Shown: positions 39,290 through 48,294, numbered from the stretch's first letter. The stretch: 64,000 bases of DNA from Terracoccus sp. 273MFTsu3.1 (GCF_000383675.1 NZ_KB911821.1:62001-126000), one strand, 5' to 3'. Program-made: numbers and translations. The notes: generated by a model from the sequence alone, not told the origin.

Positions 39290-39419
39290 GCAGGTCATGA
39301 GTGCCAGTGACAAGCCCCGGCTCGCTGGCCAGCAACCCTCCTCCGCGGTGGGGTGCTCCGGGTGACGACCAGGCCGCCCTCGGTCCGAACGTCATCGAGG
39401 TCGGCAAGCGCGGACCTGC
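39290..39419 (+). promoter_or_regulatory. SAM-IV riboswitch
   Basis: The stretch matches the actinobacterial SAM-IV aptamer. The closing stem is GCAGGTC (39290-39296) with GACCTGC (39413-39419). Core blocks in order are TCATGAGTGCCAG, CAAGCCCCGGCT-GCTGGCCAGCAACCCTCC, CCGCGGTGGGGTGCTCCGGGTGA, then GGCAAGCGCGGACC at the 3' side, forming the SAM pocket and pseudoknot. The aminotransferase ATG is 33 bases beyond, with an AGGAG in between. Binding of SAM is expected to lower expression, probably by blocking translation, since no terminator hairpin is evident. Confidence 0.9.
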
Positions 39420-39452
39420 ACCGGGTGGGTCCCATGACCCAGGAGCACCCCC

Positions 39453-40850
39453 ATGTCGGTCCTTCCCTCGACGCACCCCGCCGCCTCCCTCTGTGGCGGC
39501 TCCCCCGCACCCGTCCTGCGCACCCGCGCCCTGCACGTCGTGCCGGAGGCGCGCAGCCTGCCGACCGTCGTCGGCGCGGGGCTGCGCGTGCCCACGCTCC
39601 ACGGCGACACGGCATACGCCAACCTCGACCACGCGGCCTCGACGCCCGCGCTCGAGACGGTCAAGGCCGCCGTCGACCGAGCCCTCGAGACCTACTCCTC
39701 CGTCCACCGCGGTGCCGGGTTCGCCTCGCGGCTGACGAGCGCGTGGTACGAGCAGGCCCGGGCCGAGGTCGCTGCCTTCGTCGGCGCCCGTGAGGGTGAC
39801 TCCGTCATCTTCACCCGGACGACGACCGACTCCTGGGCGTTGCTGAGCAAGGCGCTGCCGAGCCGCACGACGGTCTTCGTCTTCGGCACCGAGCACCACT
39901 CGACCCTGCTGCCGTGGGGGCGCTTCCGCACCGTGCGCCTCCCGGTCCCGCAGACGGTCGAGGACGCGCACGCCCTGCTCGAGGAGGCGCTGTCCGACCA
40001 CCCGTCGCGCCACCGCCTCGTCGTCGTCGCGGCCGCCTCGAACGTCACGGGCGAGGTCTGGCCGGTCGAGCGCTTCGCCACCCTGGCGCACGAGCACGGC
40101 GCCCGGATCGCCGTCGACGCCGCCCAGCTCTCGGCGCACCGCACCGTCGACCTGGCCGGGTGGGACGCGGACTACGTCGCGTTCTCGGGGCACAAGACGT
40201 ACGCCCCCTACGGCGCGGGCGTCCTCGCCGGGCGCTCCGACTGGCTCGACGCCGGCAACCCCTACCTGCTCGGTGGCGGCGCGACGCGCTCGGTGACCGA
40301 GGACGGCACGACGTGGGCCACGGGTCCGGCGCGCCACGAGGGCGGCAGCCCCAACGTCATCGGCGCCATCGCCCTCGCCGCGGCCTGCTCGACGATCAGC
40401 CGTCACCGCGAGGCGATCGAGGAGCACGAGACCCGCCTGCTCGAGCGGCTCCGCGCCGGTCTCGACGACGTCGCCGGTGTCGAGGTCCTCTCGATCTTCG
40501 GTGACGACAGCGACCGCGTCGGCGTCGTCGCGTTCACCGTCGACGGCTGGGACTCCTCGCTCGTCTCGCAGGTCCTCTCCGTCGAGCACGGCATCGGCGT
40601 GCGGGACGGCAAGTTCTGCGCCCACCTGCTCGTCGACGAGCTCCTCGAGGACCCGTGGGGCGAGCGTTCCGCCACCGCCGTCCGCGCCAGCATCGGCCTG
40701 GGCAGCACGCTCGAGGGGGTCGAGCGTCTCGTCGCGGCCGTCGCGCGGCTCGTCGAGCACGGCACCGACGCCGAGTGGACGCTCACCGAGACCGGCTGGG
40801 CGCTCGAGGGCACCGACCCGCGTGACGTCGAGGTCGAGCGACCCTGGTGA
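39453..40850 (+). CDS. Class-V PLP-dependent aminotransferase, cysteine-desulfurase-like, SAM-IV controlled
   Basis: A 465-residue PLP enzyme of the SufS/NifS/isopenicillin-epimerase group. Seen: YANLDHAASTPALETVKAAV near 55-75, the RTTTDSWALLSKAL cofactor block, EHHSTLLPWGRF, AVDAAQLSAHRTVDLAGWDADYVAFSGHK with the PLP-binding Lys, and a C-terminal domain with GVRDGKFCAHLL (a candidate persulfide Cys) and ATAVRASIGLGSTLEGVERL. Control by a SAM riboswitch ties it to sulfur amino-acid metabolism. It could release sulfur from cysteine or act on a methionine-pathway intermediate; the exact reaction is unknown. The ATG at 39453 is preceded by AGGAG at a normal distance. Confidence 0.85.
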   Translation: MSVLPSTHPAASLCGGSPAPVLRTRALHVVPEARSLPTVVGAGLRVPTLHGDTAYANLDHAASTPALETVKAAVDRALETYSSVHRGAGFASRLTSAWYEQARAEVAAFVGAREGDSVIFTRTTTDSWALLSKALPSRTTVFVFGTEHHSTLLPWGRFRTVRLPVPQTVEDAHALLEEALSDHPSRHRLVVVAAASNVTGEVWPVERFATLAHEHGARIAVDAAQLSAHRTVDLAGWDADYVAFSGHKTYAPYGAGVLAGRSDWLDAGNPYLLGGGATRSVTEDGTTWATGPARHEGGSPNVIGAIALAAACSTISRHREAIEEHETRLLERLRAGLDDVAGVEVLSIFGDDSDRVGVVAFTVDGWDSSLVSQVLSVEHGIGVRDGKFCAHLLVDELLEDPWGERSATAVRASIGLGSTLEGVERLVAAVARLVEHGTDAEWTLTETGWALEGTDPRDVEVERPW

Positions 40851-40929
40851 ACCGCTGGCGTTCGCGCCTGATCCGATCCGTGCGTCAGCACGCTGGCCCT
40901 TGTCGGTGCGCTCGGGGTCCCGGGGTCGG

Positions 40930-42033
40930 TCAGCGCGCCGGCAGGGCGTAGCTGGCCCAGACCGCGGCGTGGTCGGCCCGGTTGAGGGCCACCTGCCCGG
41001 CTTCGACGACCGTGAGGCGGCGACTCAGCAGGTGGTCGAGCTGCACGAAGGCCGGGAGCCGGTTGCCCGCGAAGGGCCAGGTGCGCACCCATCCCTGCCC
41101 GTCGGTGCGCTGCGCGTCGTCGAGGCCCGCCGCGAGGTCGCGGAAGCCGGGGTGGCCGAAGCCGGCGTTGAAGTCGCCGGCCATGACGAGGAGCTCGTCG
41201 CTGTCGAGACGCTGCTTCCACGACTGGAGCGCCCGCAGGCCCGCCCGCCACTCGACAGTGTCACCACGCAGTGGCGCCGTGGGGTGGGCGACCTTGAGAC
41301 GCACCGTGCCGTTGGGCACGGTGACGTCGACCTCGGGCTGGACGCTCCGGGTGCCCTCGACCGCCGGGTCGGTGCCGAGGCTGCGCACCGAGAGCGGGTA
41401 GCGCGACAGGACCATCGTCCCCGTGTAGGTGCTGGCCCGGGCGACACCCTCGCGCTGACTGAAGTAGTCGGCCGCCCCCTCGGCGTCGAGCCGCCTCAGG
41501 ATCGCGGGTGTCGCCTCGGTGAGGACGAGGACGTCGACGGAGTGGAAGCGCACGGCGTCCATGAGCTGGCCGGCGTTGGCCGACCCGATCCAGACGTTGG
41601 CCGACATGACCGTGAGGTCGCGGTCGGCCTTCGGCGAGGAGGTGGCCCGGAAGGCCGGCGCCGCGACCGTCGCGGCCACGACGAGGGCGACGACGACGGG
41701 GACGAGCACCCACCACCGGCGCAGCACCAGCGTCGCCACGGCGAGCAGGCCCAGGCCGATGACGACGAAGGGCCCTGCCGTCTGGAGCACGACGACCACG
41801 TATGCCGTCGAGTCGTACCAGCGCAACGCCCCGACCGCGACCAGCCCGAGCAGGAGGACGCCGAGGACGATGTCGACCCACCGCCGGCCGGGACGACGCC
41901 CCGCGGGCTCCGCCGTCGACGGCTCGGCGGGCTCCCCCGGCGGACCGGGGGGCCCGTCGTGTGCCTCGTGGGCGTCGTGGGCGTCGTCGCGTTCGACGTG
42001 CGGGGTCTCCCCGGCGACCTCCTGGACCGTCAC
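40930..42033 (-). CDS. Membrane-anchored endonuclease/exonuclease/phosphatase protein
   Basis: A 367-residue protein. The N-terminal 50 residues are acidic and Pro-rich, then three membrane helices (about 53-125). The C-terminal 240 residues form the EEP fold, predicted outside: VMSANVWIG, VLVLTEATP, MAGDFNAGFGHPGF (catalytic Asp/Asn), DHLLSRRL and NRADHAAVWASYAL (final Asp-His). Relatives are nucleases or sphingomyelinase/phosphodiesterase-like enzymes; the substrate is not inferable. It starts at GTG 42033, two bases after the rnj stop, so it is likely co-transcribed with rnj. Confidence 0.85.
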   Translation of the reverse strand: MTVQEVAGETPHVERDDAHDAHEAHDGPPGPPGEPAEPSTAEPAGRRPGRRWVDIVLGVLLLGLVAVGALRWYDSTAYVVVVLQTAGPFVVIGLGLLAVATLVLRRWWVLVPVVVALVVAATVAAPAFRATSSPKADRDLTVMSANVWIGSANAGQLMDAVRFHSVDVLVLTEATPAILRRLDAEGAADYFSQREGVARASTYTGTMVLSRYPLSVRSLGTDPAVEGTRSVQPEVDVTVPNGTVRLKVAHPTAPLRGDTVEWRAGLRALQSWKQRLDSDELLVMAGDFNAGFGHPGFRDLAAGLDDAQRTDGQGWVRTWPFAGNRLPAFVQLDHLLSRRLTVVEAGQVALNRADHAAVWASYALPAR

Positions 42034-42034
42034 G

Positions 42035-43720
42035 TCAGGCCTGCAGCACGACCGGGATGATCATTGGCCGGCGGCGGATCTTGCCACCGACCCACGAGCC
42101 GACCGCGCGCCGGATGACCTGCTGCAGCTGCTGGTCGTCGCGGACACCCTTGGCGACGGCCTCTTCGATGGCGCGCTCCACCTTGGGGATGACCTGCTGG
42201 AAGATCTCGTCGTCCTCGACGAAACCCCGGGCCGTGATCTCCGGGCCGCTCGCGATCTTGCCGGTGGCCGCGTCGAGCACGACGACGCAGGTGATGAAGC
42301 CCTCGTCGCGCAGGATCCGGCGGTCCTTGAGCAGCGCCTCGTCGGCGCCGCCCACGCTGCTGCCGTCGACGTAGACGTAGCCGCACTCGACGACACCGGT
42401 CACCTCGGCGACCCCGTTGACGAGGTCGACGACGATGCCGTCCTCGGCGAGCACGACGTTGTCCTCGTGGACGCCGGAGGCGATGGCGAGCTGGGCGTTG
42501 GCATACATGTGCCGCCACTCGCCGTGGACGGGCAGGACGTTGCGCGGCTTGACGATGTTGTAGCAGTAGAGCAGCTCGCCCGCGCTCGCGTGGCCCGAGA
42601 CGTGCACCTTGGCATTGCCCTTGTGCACGACATTGGCGCCGAGGCGCATGAGGCCGTTGATGATGCGGTAGACGGCGTTCTCGTTGCCGGGGATGAGGCT
42701 GCTCGCGAGCAGGACCGTGTCGCCGGGGCCGACGTCGATGCGGTGCTCGCGGTTCGCCATCCGCGACAGCGCCGCCATCGGCTCGCCCTGGGAGCCGGTG
42801 CAGATGAGGACGAGCTCGTCGTCGCGCAGGCTGTCGATCTTCTTGATGTCGATGAGGATGCCGTCGGGCACCTTGAGGTAGCCGAGCTCGGCGGCGATGC
42901 CCATGTTGCGCACCATCGACCGGCCGACCATCGCAACCTTCCGACCGGCCTTCTCCGCCGCGTCGAGCACCTGCTGGACCCGGTGCACGTGGCTGCTGAA
43001 GCAGGCGACGATGATCCGCCGCTCGGCGTGCCGGAAGACCTTGTCGATGGCCGGCGCGATCTCGAGCTCAGGGGTCGTGAAGCCGGGGACGTCGGCGTTC
43101 GTCGAGTCGGTGAGGAAGAGGTCGACCCCCTCCTCGCCGAGGCGGGCGAAGGCACGCAGGTCGGTGAGGCGGCCGTCGAGCGGCAGCTGGTCCATCTTGA
43201 AGTCGCCGGTGTGCAGCAGCGTGCCGGCCTCGGTGCGCACGAAGACGGCGAGCGCGTCGGGGATCGAGTGGTTGACCGCGACGAACTCGAGGTCGAAGAC
43301 GCCGAGCTTCTCGCGCTGTCCCTCCTTGACGGCCATGGTGTACGGCCGGATGCGGTGCTCCTTGAGCTTGGCCTCGATGAGCGCGAGGGTCAGCGTCGAG
43401 CCGATGATCGGGATGTCGCCCTTGAGCTTGAGCAGGTAGGGAACTGCGCCGATGTGGTCCTCGTGGCCGTGCGTGAGCACGATGGCCTCGATGTCGTCGA
43501 GCCGGTCGGCGATGTAGGTGAAGTCCGGCAGGATGAGGTCGACTCCGGGGTGGTGGTCCTCGGGGAAGAGCACACCGCAGTCGATGACGAGCAGCTTGCC
43601 CTTCGTCTCCAGCACGGCCATGTTGCGGCCGACCTCGCCGAGCCCACCGAGCGCGACGACCCGCAGGCCGTTGTCGGGAAGGGCTGGGGGCGTGGTCAGC
43701 TCGGGGTGGGGGTGGCTCAC
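42035..43720 (-). CDS. rnj: Ribonuclease J
   Basis: A 561-residue metallo-beta-lactamase/beta-CASP nuclease with 5' exo- and endonuclease activity on RNA. Seen: HGHEDHIGAVPYLL (metal ligands), DSTNADVPGFTTPE, CFSSHVHRVQQV, the GSQGEPMAALSRMA beta-CASP block, and HVSGHASAGELL. It lies directly after dapA, the conserved dapA-rnj order. The GTG at 43720 gives the family length. Confidence 0.95.
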   Translation of the reverse strand: MSHPHPELTTPPALPDNGLRVVALGGLGEVGRNMAVLETKGKLLVIDCGVLFPEDHHPGVDLILPDFTYIADRLDDIEAIVLTHGHEDHIGAVPYLLKLKGDIPIIGSTLTLALIEAKLKEHRIRPYTMAVKEGQREKLGVFDLEFVAVNHSIPDALAVFVRTEAGTLLHTGDFKMDQLPLDGRLTDLRAFARLGEEGVDLFLTDSTNADVPGFTTPELEIAPAIDKVFRHAERRIIVACFSSHVHRVQQVLDAAEKAGRKVAMVGRSMVRNMGIAAELGYLKVPDGILIDIKKIDSLRDDELVLICTGSQGEPMAALSRMANREHRIDVGPGDTVLLASSLIPGNENAVYRIINGLMRLGANVVHKGNAKVHVSGHASAGELLYCYNIVKPRNVLPVHGEWRHMYANAQLAIASGVHEDNVVLAEDGIVVDLVNGVAEVTGVVECGYVYVDGSSVGGADEALLKDRRILRDEGFITCVVVLDAATGKIASGPEITARGFVEDDEIFQQVIPKVERAIEEAVAKGVRDDQQLQQVIRRAVGSWVGGKIRRRPMIIPVVLQA

Positions 43721-43789
43721 AGGTGTCCTGTCATTCGGTGGTGCTGCCGGGCCGTCGGGGGCTCCGGTCAGAGGTGAGGCGGGCGGTCA

Positions 43790-44689
43790 TCAGACCGCCG
43801 GGTGGGCCGCGACGGCGGCGAGAGCGACACGGACGAGGGCGGTCTGCTCCTCGTCGGCGGGCACGAGCGGGAGGCGCACGGCCGTCGACTCGATGATGCC
43901 CTGCTCGGCGAGGCCGGCCTTGGCCATGATGGCGCCCTGGGTGACGTTCATGACGGCGTTGACGATCGGGGTGAGTCGTCGGTGCACGGCCCGGGCGTCG
44001 TCCCAGCGACCGTCGACGACGGCGTCGGCCATCTCGCGGTAGGCCGCCGGGGCCACCTGGGACGTGACGCCGACGAAGCCGACGGCCCCGTTGACGAAGT
44101 GACCGAGGTTCATGGCGTCGTCGCCGGAGTACCAGTCGAGGCCCGTCTCCTGCATCATCTCGCTCGCGAACCAGAGGTCGCCGCGGGCGTCCTTCACGGC
44201 AGCGATGCGGTCGTGCTCGGCGATGCGCAGGTAGGTCTCGCGCGCGATGGCGATGCCCGAGCGCCCGGGGATGTCGTAGACCATGACCGGCAGGTCGCTC
44301 GCGTCGGCGAGGGCCGTGAAGTGGGCGACGAGGCCTGCCTGCGGCGGCTTGTTGTAGTACGGCGTCACGGCAAGCACGGCGTCGGCACCGGCCTTCTGCG
44401 CGTGCCGCACCGCCTCGACGCTCTTGGCGGTGTCGTTGCTGCCGGCTCCGGCGATGACGACGCAGCGGTCGCCGACGGCCTCGATGACGGCGCGGAGCAG
44501 CTCGTCCTTCTCGTCGGACGAGGTGGTGGGCGACTCGCCGGTGGTGCCCGAGACGACGAGCCCGTCGTGACCGGCCTCGACGAGGTGGGTCGCGACCCGC
44601 TGGGCGGCGTCGAGGTCGATCGAGCCGTCAGGCCGCATGGGCGTGACCATCGCCGAGAGAACACGTCCGAGGGCGGGTGCGTCAGCCAT
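43790..44689 (-). CDS. dapA: 4-hydroxy-tetrahydrodipicolinate synthase
   Basis: Condenses pyruvate with aspartate semialdehyde, the first step specific to lysine and diaminopimelate. The 299-residue protein has GTTGESPTTSSDEK, AVTPYYNKPPQAGL, VMVYDIPGRSG and the Schiff-base Lys in IAAVKDARGD. The ATG at 44689 is favoured over an in-frame start 24 bases upstream. A TAACCT -10-like element at 44697-44702 sits seven bases before it, so the message may be leaderless. Confidence 0.95.
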   Translation of the reverse strand: MADAPALGRVLSAMVTPMRPDGSIDLDAAQRVATHLVEAGHDGLVVSGTTGESPTTSSDEKDELLRAVIEAVGDRCVVIAGAGSNDTAKSVEAVRHAQKAGADAVLAVTPYYNKPPQAGLVAHFTALADASDLPVMVYDIPGRSGIAIARETYLRIAEHDRIAAVKDARGDLWFASEMMQETGLDWYSGDDAMNLGHFVNGAVGFVGVTSQVAPAAYREMADAVVDGRWDDARAVHRRLTPIVNAVMNVTQGAIMAKAGLAEQGIIESTAVRLPLVPADEEQTALVRVALAAVAAHPAV

Positions 44690-44757
44690 GAGGCCAAGGT
44701 TAGCGCCCACCATCGGGAGGTTCGTCGAACGCCCACCCGCGCCCCCGGCGGACCGAG

Positions 44758-44861
44758 GTTTCGCGCGCTCCGTCGTGAAGCGCGCGATCCTGCCGTCGAG
44801 CGCGGGCTGTGTCGCGCGCCTCGAGTCCGTGTCGCGCGACTGGTCCATGAGCGCGCGAAAC
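44758..44861. repeat. Intergenic TCGCGCG micro-repeat array inside a 13-base inverted repeat
   Basis: In the 310-base gap between dapA and dfrA, GTTTCGCGCGCTC (44758-44770) and its exact reverse complement (44849-44861) bracket about 80 bases. Inside are three further copies of the heptamer TCGCGCG/CGCGCGA, at about 44781, 44812 and 44832, in alternating orientation. No gene is evident. The element could fold into a multi-stem RNA or DNA structure. Its function is unknown. Confidence 0.65.
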
Positions 44862-44880
44862 GGGGGGCGGGCACGACAGA

Positions 44881-44922
44881 GGCGAGGCACTACTCGCTCG
44901 GGGGTCCGAGTAGTGCCTCGCC
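44881..44922 (-). terminator. Terminator-like hairpin after dfrA
   Basis: Perfect 16-base stem, GGCGAGGCACTACTCG (44881-44896) with 44907-44922, and a 10-base loop; no T-run. It lies 78 bases past the dfrA stop and upstream of dapA, and probably ends the thyA-dfrA transcript. Confidence 0.7.
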
Positions 44923-44999
44923 ATCTCCTATATCGGTGGGTGCGCCCGGGCGTTACAGCCCGATCCGGGCTTTCTTTCCGAGAGATCGCGTATGCCGTG

Positions 45000-45479
45000 T
45001 CAGCCGCGCCGCTCGTAGGTGACCCAGGCGAAGCCGGGCTGCTCGTCGCGGGCCGTCTCGGTCCAGACGGCCGGGTCGATGGCCGGGAAGGTGACCGAGC
45101 CCTCCGGGGACTGGTCGACGTCCGTCACGAGGAGGCGGACGGCATACGGCATGGCCTGTCGGTAGACCTCTCCCCCGCCGACGACGAAGACCTGCTCGGC
45201 GTCGGCCACGAGCGCGAGCGCCTCGGGGAGGGAGTGCGCGACCTCGACGCCGGGAGCGCTCCAGTCGCGCTGGCGGGTGATGACTATGCTGCGCCGACCG
45301 GGGAGCGCGCCCATCGAGTCGAAGGTGCGCCGACCCATGACCATCGGGTGGCCCATCGTCGTGCGCTTGAAGAACTTGAGGTCCTCGGACAGGTGCCACG
45401 GCATCGTCAGCCCGTCACCGATGACGCCGTTGCGTCCGACGGCGGCGATCATCGTCACGTTCGGCAGCGCGGTGGTCAT
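45000..45479 (-). CDS. folA: Dihydrofolate reductase
   Basis: Reduces dihydrofolate produced by ThyA back to tetrahydrofolate. The 159-residue protein has MIAAVGRNGVIGDGLTMPWHLSEDLKFFK (substrate site), MVMGRRTFDSMG (NADPH site) and VFVVGGGEVYRQAMPYA. It lies 28 bases after thyA on the same strand. Confidence 0.95.
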   Translation of the reverse strand: MTTALPNVTMIAAVGRNGVIGDGLTMPWHLSEDLKFFKRTTMGHPMVMGRRTFDSMGALPGRRSIVITRQRDWSAPGVEVAHSLPEALALVADAEQVFVVGGGEVYRQAMPYAVRLLVTDVDQSPEGSVTFPAIDPAVWTETARDEQPGFAWVTYERRG

Positions 45480-45507
45480 GGCGGCAAGGCTCCCAGACTC
45501 GGGCGGC

Positions 45508-46323
45508 TCAGACGGCGATGGGTGCCCTGATGCCGGGCTCGGCGACGTAGTCGACGAGCTCGAAGTCGTCGAGGTCGAAGTCGTCGATGTTCGTCTTGCC
45601 GGGCGTGATGCGCATCGTCGGCAGGGCGTGCGGCGTGCGGGTCAGCTGCAGGCGGGCCTGGTCGAGGTGGTTGAGGTAGAGGTGGGCGTCGCCGAGCGTG
45701 TGCACGAACTCCCCCGGCTCGAGGTCGGTCAGCTGGGCCACCATCTGCGTCAGCAGGGCGTAGCTCGCGATGTTGAACGGCACGCCGAGGAAGATGTCGG
45801 CGCTGCGCTGGTAGAGCTGGCACGAGAGGCGTCGGCGGCCATCGGGCCCGGGCGGCGAGACATAGAACTGGAACATCGTGTGGCACGGCGGCAGGGCCAT
45901 GTCGTCGACGTCGGCGACGTTCCAGGCCGAGACGATGAGGCGACGACTGTCGGGGTTGGTGCGGATCTGCTCGATGGCATTGGCGATCTGGTCGACGCGG
46001 CGCCCGTCGGGCGTGGGCCACGAGCGCCACTGGTAGCCGTAGATCGGGCCGAGGTCGCCCGTGGCGGGGTCGGCCCACTCGTCCCAGATCGAGATCCCGC
46101 GCTCCTGGAGCCAGCGCACGTTGGTGTCGCCCCGCAGGAACCACAGCAGCTCGCCGATGATCGAGCGCAGGTGCAGCTTCTTCGTCGTCATGGCCGGGAA
46201 GCCGTCGGCGAGGTCGAAACGCATCTGGTGGCCGAACACGCTGAGCGTGCCCGTGCCCGTCCGGTCGGACTTCTCCTGACCGTGGGTCAGGACGTGGTCG
46301 AGGAGATCGAGGTACTGCCGCAC
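45508..46323 (-). CDS. thyA: Thymidylate synthase
   Basis: Makes dTMP from dUMP with methylene-tetrahydrofolate. The 271-residue protein has [12 protein letters not shown], the catalytic Cys in [13 protein letters not shown], and [19 protein letters not shown]. This is the ThyA type; many actinobacteria carry ThyX near dapA instead. It starts at a GTG at 46323. A TTAGGT element a few bases upstream fits a leaderless message. Confidence 0.95.
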   Translation of the reverse strand: MRQYLDLLDHVLTHGQEKSDRTGTGTLSVFGHQMRFDLADGFPAMTTKKLHLRSIIGELLWFLRGDTNVRWLQERGISIWDEWADPATGDLGPIYGYQWRSWPTPDGRRVDQIANAIEQIRTNPDSRRLIVSAWNVADVDDMALPPCHTMFQFYVSPPGPDGRRRLSCQLYQRSADIFLGVPFNIASYALLTQMVAQLTDLEPGEFVHTLGDAHLYLNHLDQARLQLTRTPHALPTMRITPGKTNIDDFDLDDFELVDYVAEPGIRAPIAV

Positions 46324-46358
46324 GTCGGCAACCTAACACCGACGTCCGACACCGCTGC

Positions 46359-46538
46359 TCACCTTCCCAGCGCGGCGAAGACCTCGTAGACCATGAAGGC
46401 CGGCCAGAAGAGGCCTTGGAAGACGGCGAGCAGGTACTCCCAGAACTGGTCCGCCTGCTGCCAGAAGTAGACCAGGGCCCCGAAGATGCCCAGGCCGTAG
46501 ATCGCGCCCCCACCCGCGGCGCCCGCGTTGTTGCTCAT
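46359..46538 (-). CDS. 59-residue membrane protein of unknown function
   Basis: Starts MSNNAGAAGGGAIYGLGIFG, continues with ALVYFWQQADQFWEYLLAVF and ends FQGLFWPAFMVYEVFAALGR. It has a Gly-rich start, one long or two short hydrophobic segments and many aromatic residues, like small actinobacterial inner-membrane proteins. I do not know its role. It lies between paaE and thyA on the same strand, 35 bases before thyA, and could be the first gene of a thyA-dfrA transcript. A weak GGCGGTG precedes the ATG at 46538. Confidence 0.75.
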   Translation of the reverse strand: MSNNAGAAGGGAIYGLGIFGALVYFWQQADQFWEYLLAVFQGLFWPAFMVYEVFAALGR

Positions 46539-46623
46539 CTGTCACCGCCTCGCCTTCGTCCCCAGTGTGCGCCGACCGACCGCCGCCTGCGCGACATTCG
46601 GCAACTCGCGACCGCCGGGTCGG

Positions 46624-47784
46624 TCAGGCGTCGTAGTCGAGGCTGACCTCGTCGGTGACCGGGTGGCTCTGGCAGGCGAGCACGATGCCGGCCGCCACCT
46701 CCTCCGGCTCCAGCGCGTAGTTGCGATCCATCCGGACCTCGCCGGACACGAGCCGGGCGCGACAGGTGCCGCACACGCCACCCGTGCACGAGTAGGGAGC
46801 GTCGGGGCGGGCGCGCAGGGTCGCGTCGAGGATCGTCTCCTCGCGGCTCGGCATGGGGATGACCGTCGTGCGCCCGTCGAGGTTGACCGTGACCGTGGCC
46901 TCGGGCGGCGCGCCGGCGTCGACGACGACCTTGCGCCTCGGCTCGGTGCCGTCGTCGACGTGGAAGATCTCGTGGTGGATGTGCCGCGGGTCGACGCCGC
47001 GCGCGGTGAGCAGCGCCTCGGCGCCCGTCACCATGCCGAACGGCCCGCAGAGGTACCACTCGTCGACAGACCCGACCGGGAGCAGCGTGCCGAAGATCGC
47101 CTCGAGCCGCTCGCTGTCGAGCCGCCCGTGGAAGAGCTCGACGTCCTGGGCCTCGCGGGACAGGACGTTGACGAGGTGGAAGCGCCCCGGGAAGCGGTTC
47201 TTGAGGTCCTCGAGCTCCTCGAGGAACATGATCGAGCTGGTGCGGCGGTTGCCGAAGAGCAGCGTCGCGCGCGACCCGGGCTCCTCCTCGAGCGCCGTGG
47301 TGAGCAGCGAGATGACGGGCGTGATGCCCGAGCCGGCCGCGATCGCGACGTGATGGCGTGTGCCGTCCGGCCGGGTCTGGCACGTGAAGGACCCCTGCGG
47401 GGTCATGACCTCGACCACCACGCCGGGCGAGACACCGTCGTTGAGCCAGTTCGACATGCGACCCTCGGGCACGCGCGCGGCCGCGACCCGGAGGCTGCGT
47501 CCGGCGGGGTCGGCTCGACGTGACTGGCAGATCGAGTAGGACTGGCGCACGTCCTCACCGCGGATCTCGGCGCGGAGCGTCAGGTGCTGGCCGGGCTCGA
47601 AGACGAACTCGTCGACGAGGTCCTCGGGCACCGCGAAGGTGACGGCCACGGCCTCGTCGGTGAGGCGCTCGACGGAGGTCACGGTGAGCGGGTGGAACCG
47701 CGCGCGGTGGCGGGCGCTCGTGGCCTGGGCAGCCGCCGTGTCCGGGGCGGGACCGGTTGCGGTCGGGGTGGAGACGTCGGTCAT
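46624..47784 (-). CDS. paaE: Phenylacetyl-CoA epoxidase reductase subunit
   Basis: Passes electrons from NADPH through FAD and a 2Fe-2S cluster to the PaaABC oxygenase. The 386-residue protein has a ferredoxin-reductase half (RQSYSICQS for FAD, IAAGSGITPVISLL for NADPH, YLCGPFGMV) and a C-terminal plant-type ferredoxin with CTGGVCGTC and a distal CQSHP, giving the four cluster cysteines. The first 30 residues are an Ala/Thr-rich tail. It abuts paaD with no gap. Confidence 0.94.
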   Translation of the reverse strand: MTDVSTPTATGPAPDTAAAQATSARHRARFHPLTVTSVERLTDEAVAVTFAVPEDLVDEFVFEPGQHLTLRAEIRGEDVRQSYSICQSRRADPAGRSLRVAAARVPEGRMSNWLNDGVSPGVVVEVMTPQGSFTCQTRPDGTRHHVAIAAGSGITPVISLLTTALEEEPGSRATLLFGNRRTSSIMFLEELEDLKNRFPGRFHLVNVLSREAQDVELFHGRLDSERLEAIFGTLLPVGSVDEWYLCGPFGMVTGAEALLTARGVDPRHIHHEIFHVDDGTEPRRKVVVDAGAPPEATVTVNLDGRTTVIPMPSREETILDATLRARPDAPYSCTGGVCGTCRARLVSGEVRMDRNYALEPEEVAAGIVLACQSHPVTDEVSLDYDA

Positions 47785-48294
47785 TCAGATGGCCTTGAAC
47801 TCGTCGAAGGGCTCGAGGCACGCGTTGCAGCGGCGCAGGGCCTTGCACGCGGTCGAGCCGAAGTGGGCGATCTCGGTCGTGTCGGCGGAGCCGCAGCGGG
47901 GGCAGGCGACGACGTGGCGGCTCAGGGTCACGGCGACGGGACCGTGCGGCTCCCCCACCGGCACCGCGCCGGGGGGCGCGATCCCGAAACGCAGCAGGGC
48001 CGCTCGGCCTTCGTCGCTCATCCAGTCGGTCGTCCACGCGGGCGACAGCTGCGTGCGGACGTCGGCGGCATATCCCTGTCGTGCGGCCTCGAAGACGATG
48101 CGTGAGGCGATCGCCTCCATGGCGGGGCACCCGCTGTAGGTCGGGGTGATCGTCACGGCGACGGTGTGCGCCTGCTCGTCGACGTCGACGGCTCGCAGGA
48201 TGCCGAGGTCGGCGATGCTGATGACGGGCACCTCGGGGTCCGGGATGCGCGAGATCGTCTCTGCCACAGAGGACTCCACGGCCACGGCGGTCAC
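47785..48294 (-). CDS. paaD: PaaD, phenylacetyl-CoA epoxidase assembly protein
   Basis: A 169-residue protein with an N-terminal DUF59/MIP18 domain (RIPDPEVPVISIADLGILRAV, TPTYSGCPAMEAI) and a C-terminal zinc ribbon (VVACPRCGSADTTEIAHFGSTACKALRRCNAC). PaaD is needed to mature the epoxidase metal centre. The GTG at 48294 overlaps the paaC stop (GTGA). Confidence 0.92.
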   Translation of the reverse strand: MTAVAVESSVAETISRIPDPEVPVISIADLGILRAVDVDEQAHTVAVTITPTYSGCPAMEAIASRIVFEAARQGYAADVRTQLSPAWTTDWMSDEGRAALLRFGIAPPGAVPVGEPHGPVAVTLSRHVVACPRCGSADTTEIAHFGSTACKALRRCNACLEPFDEFKAI

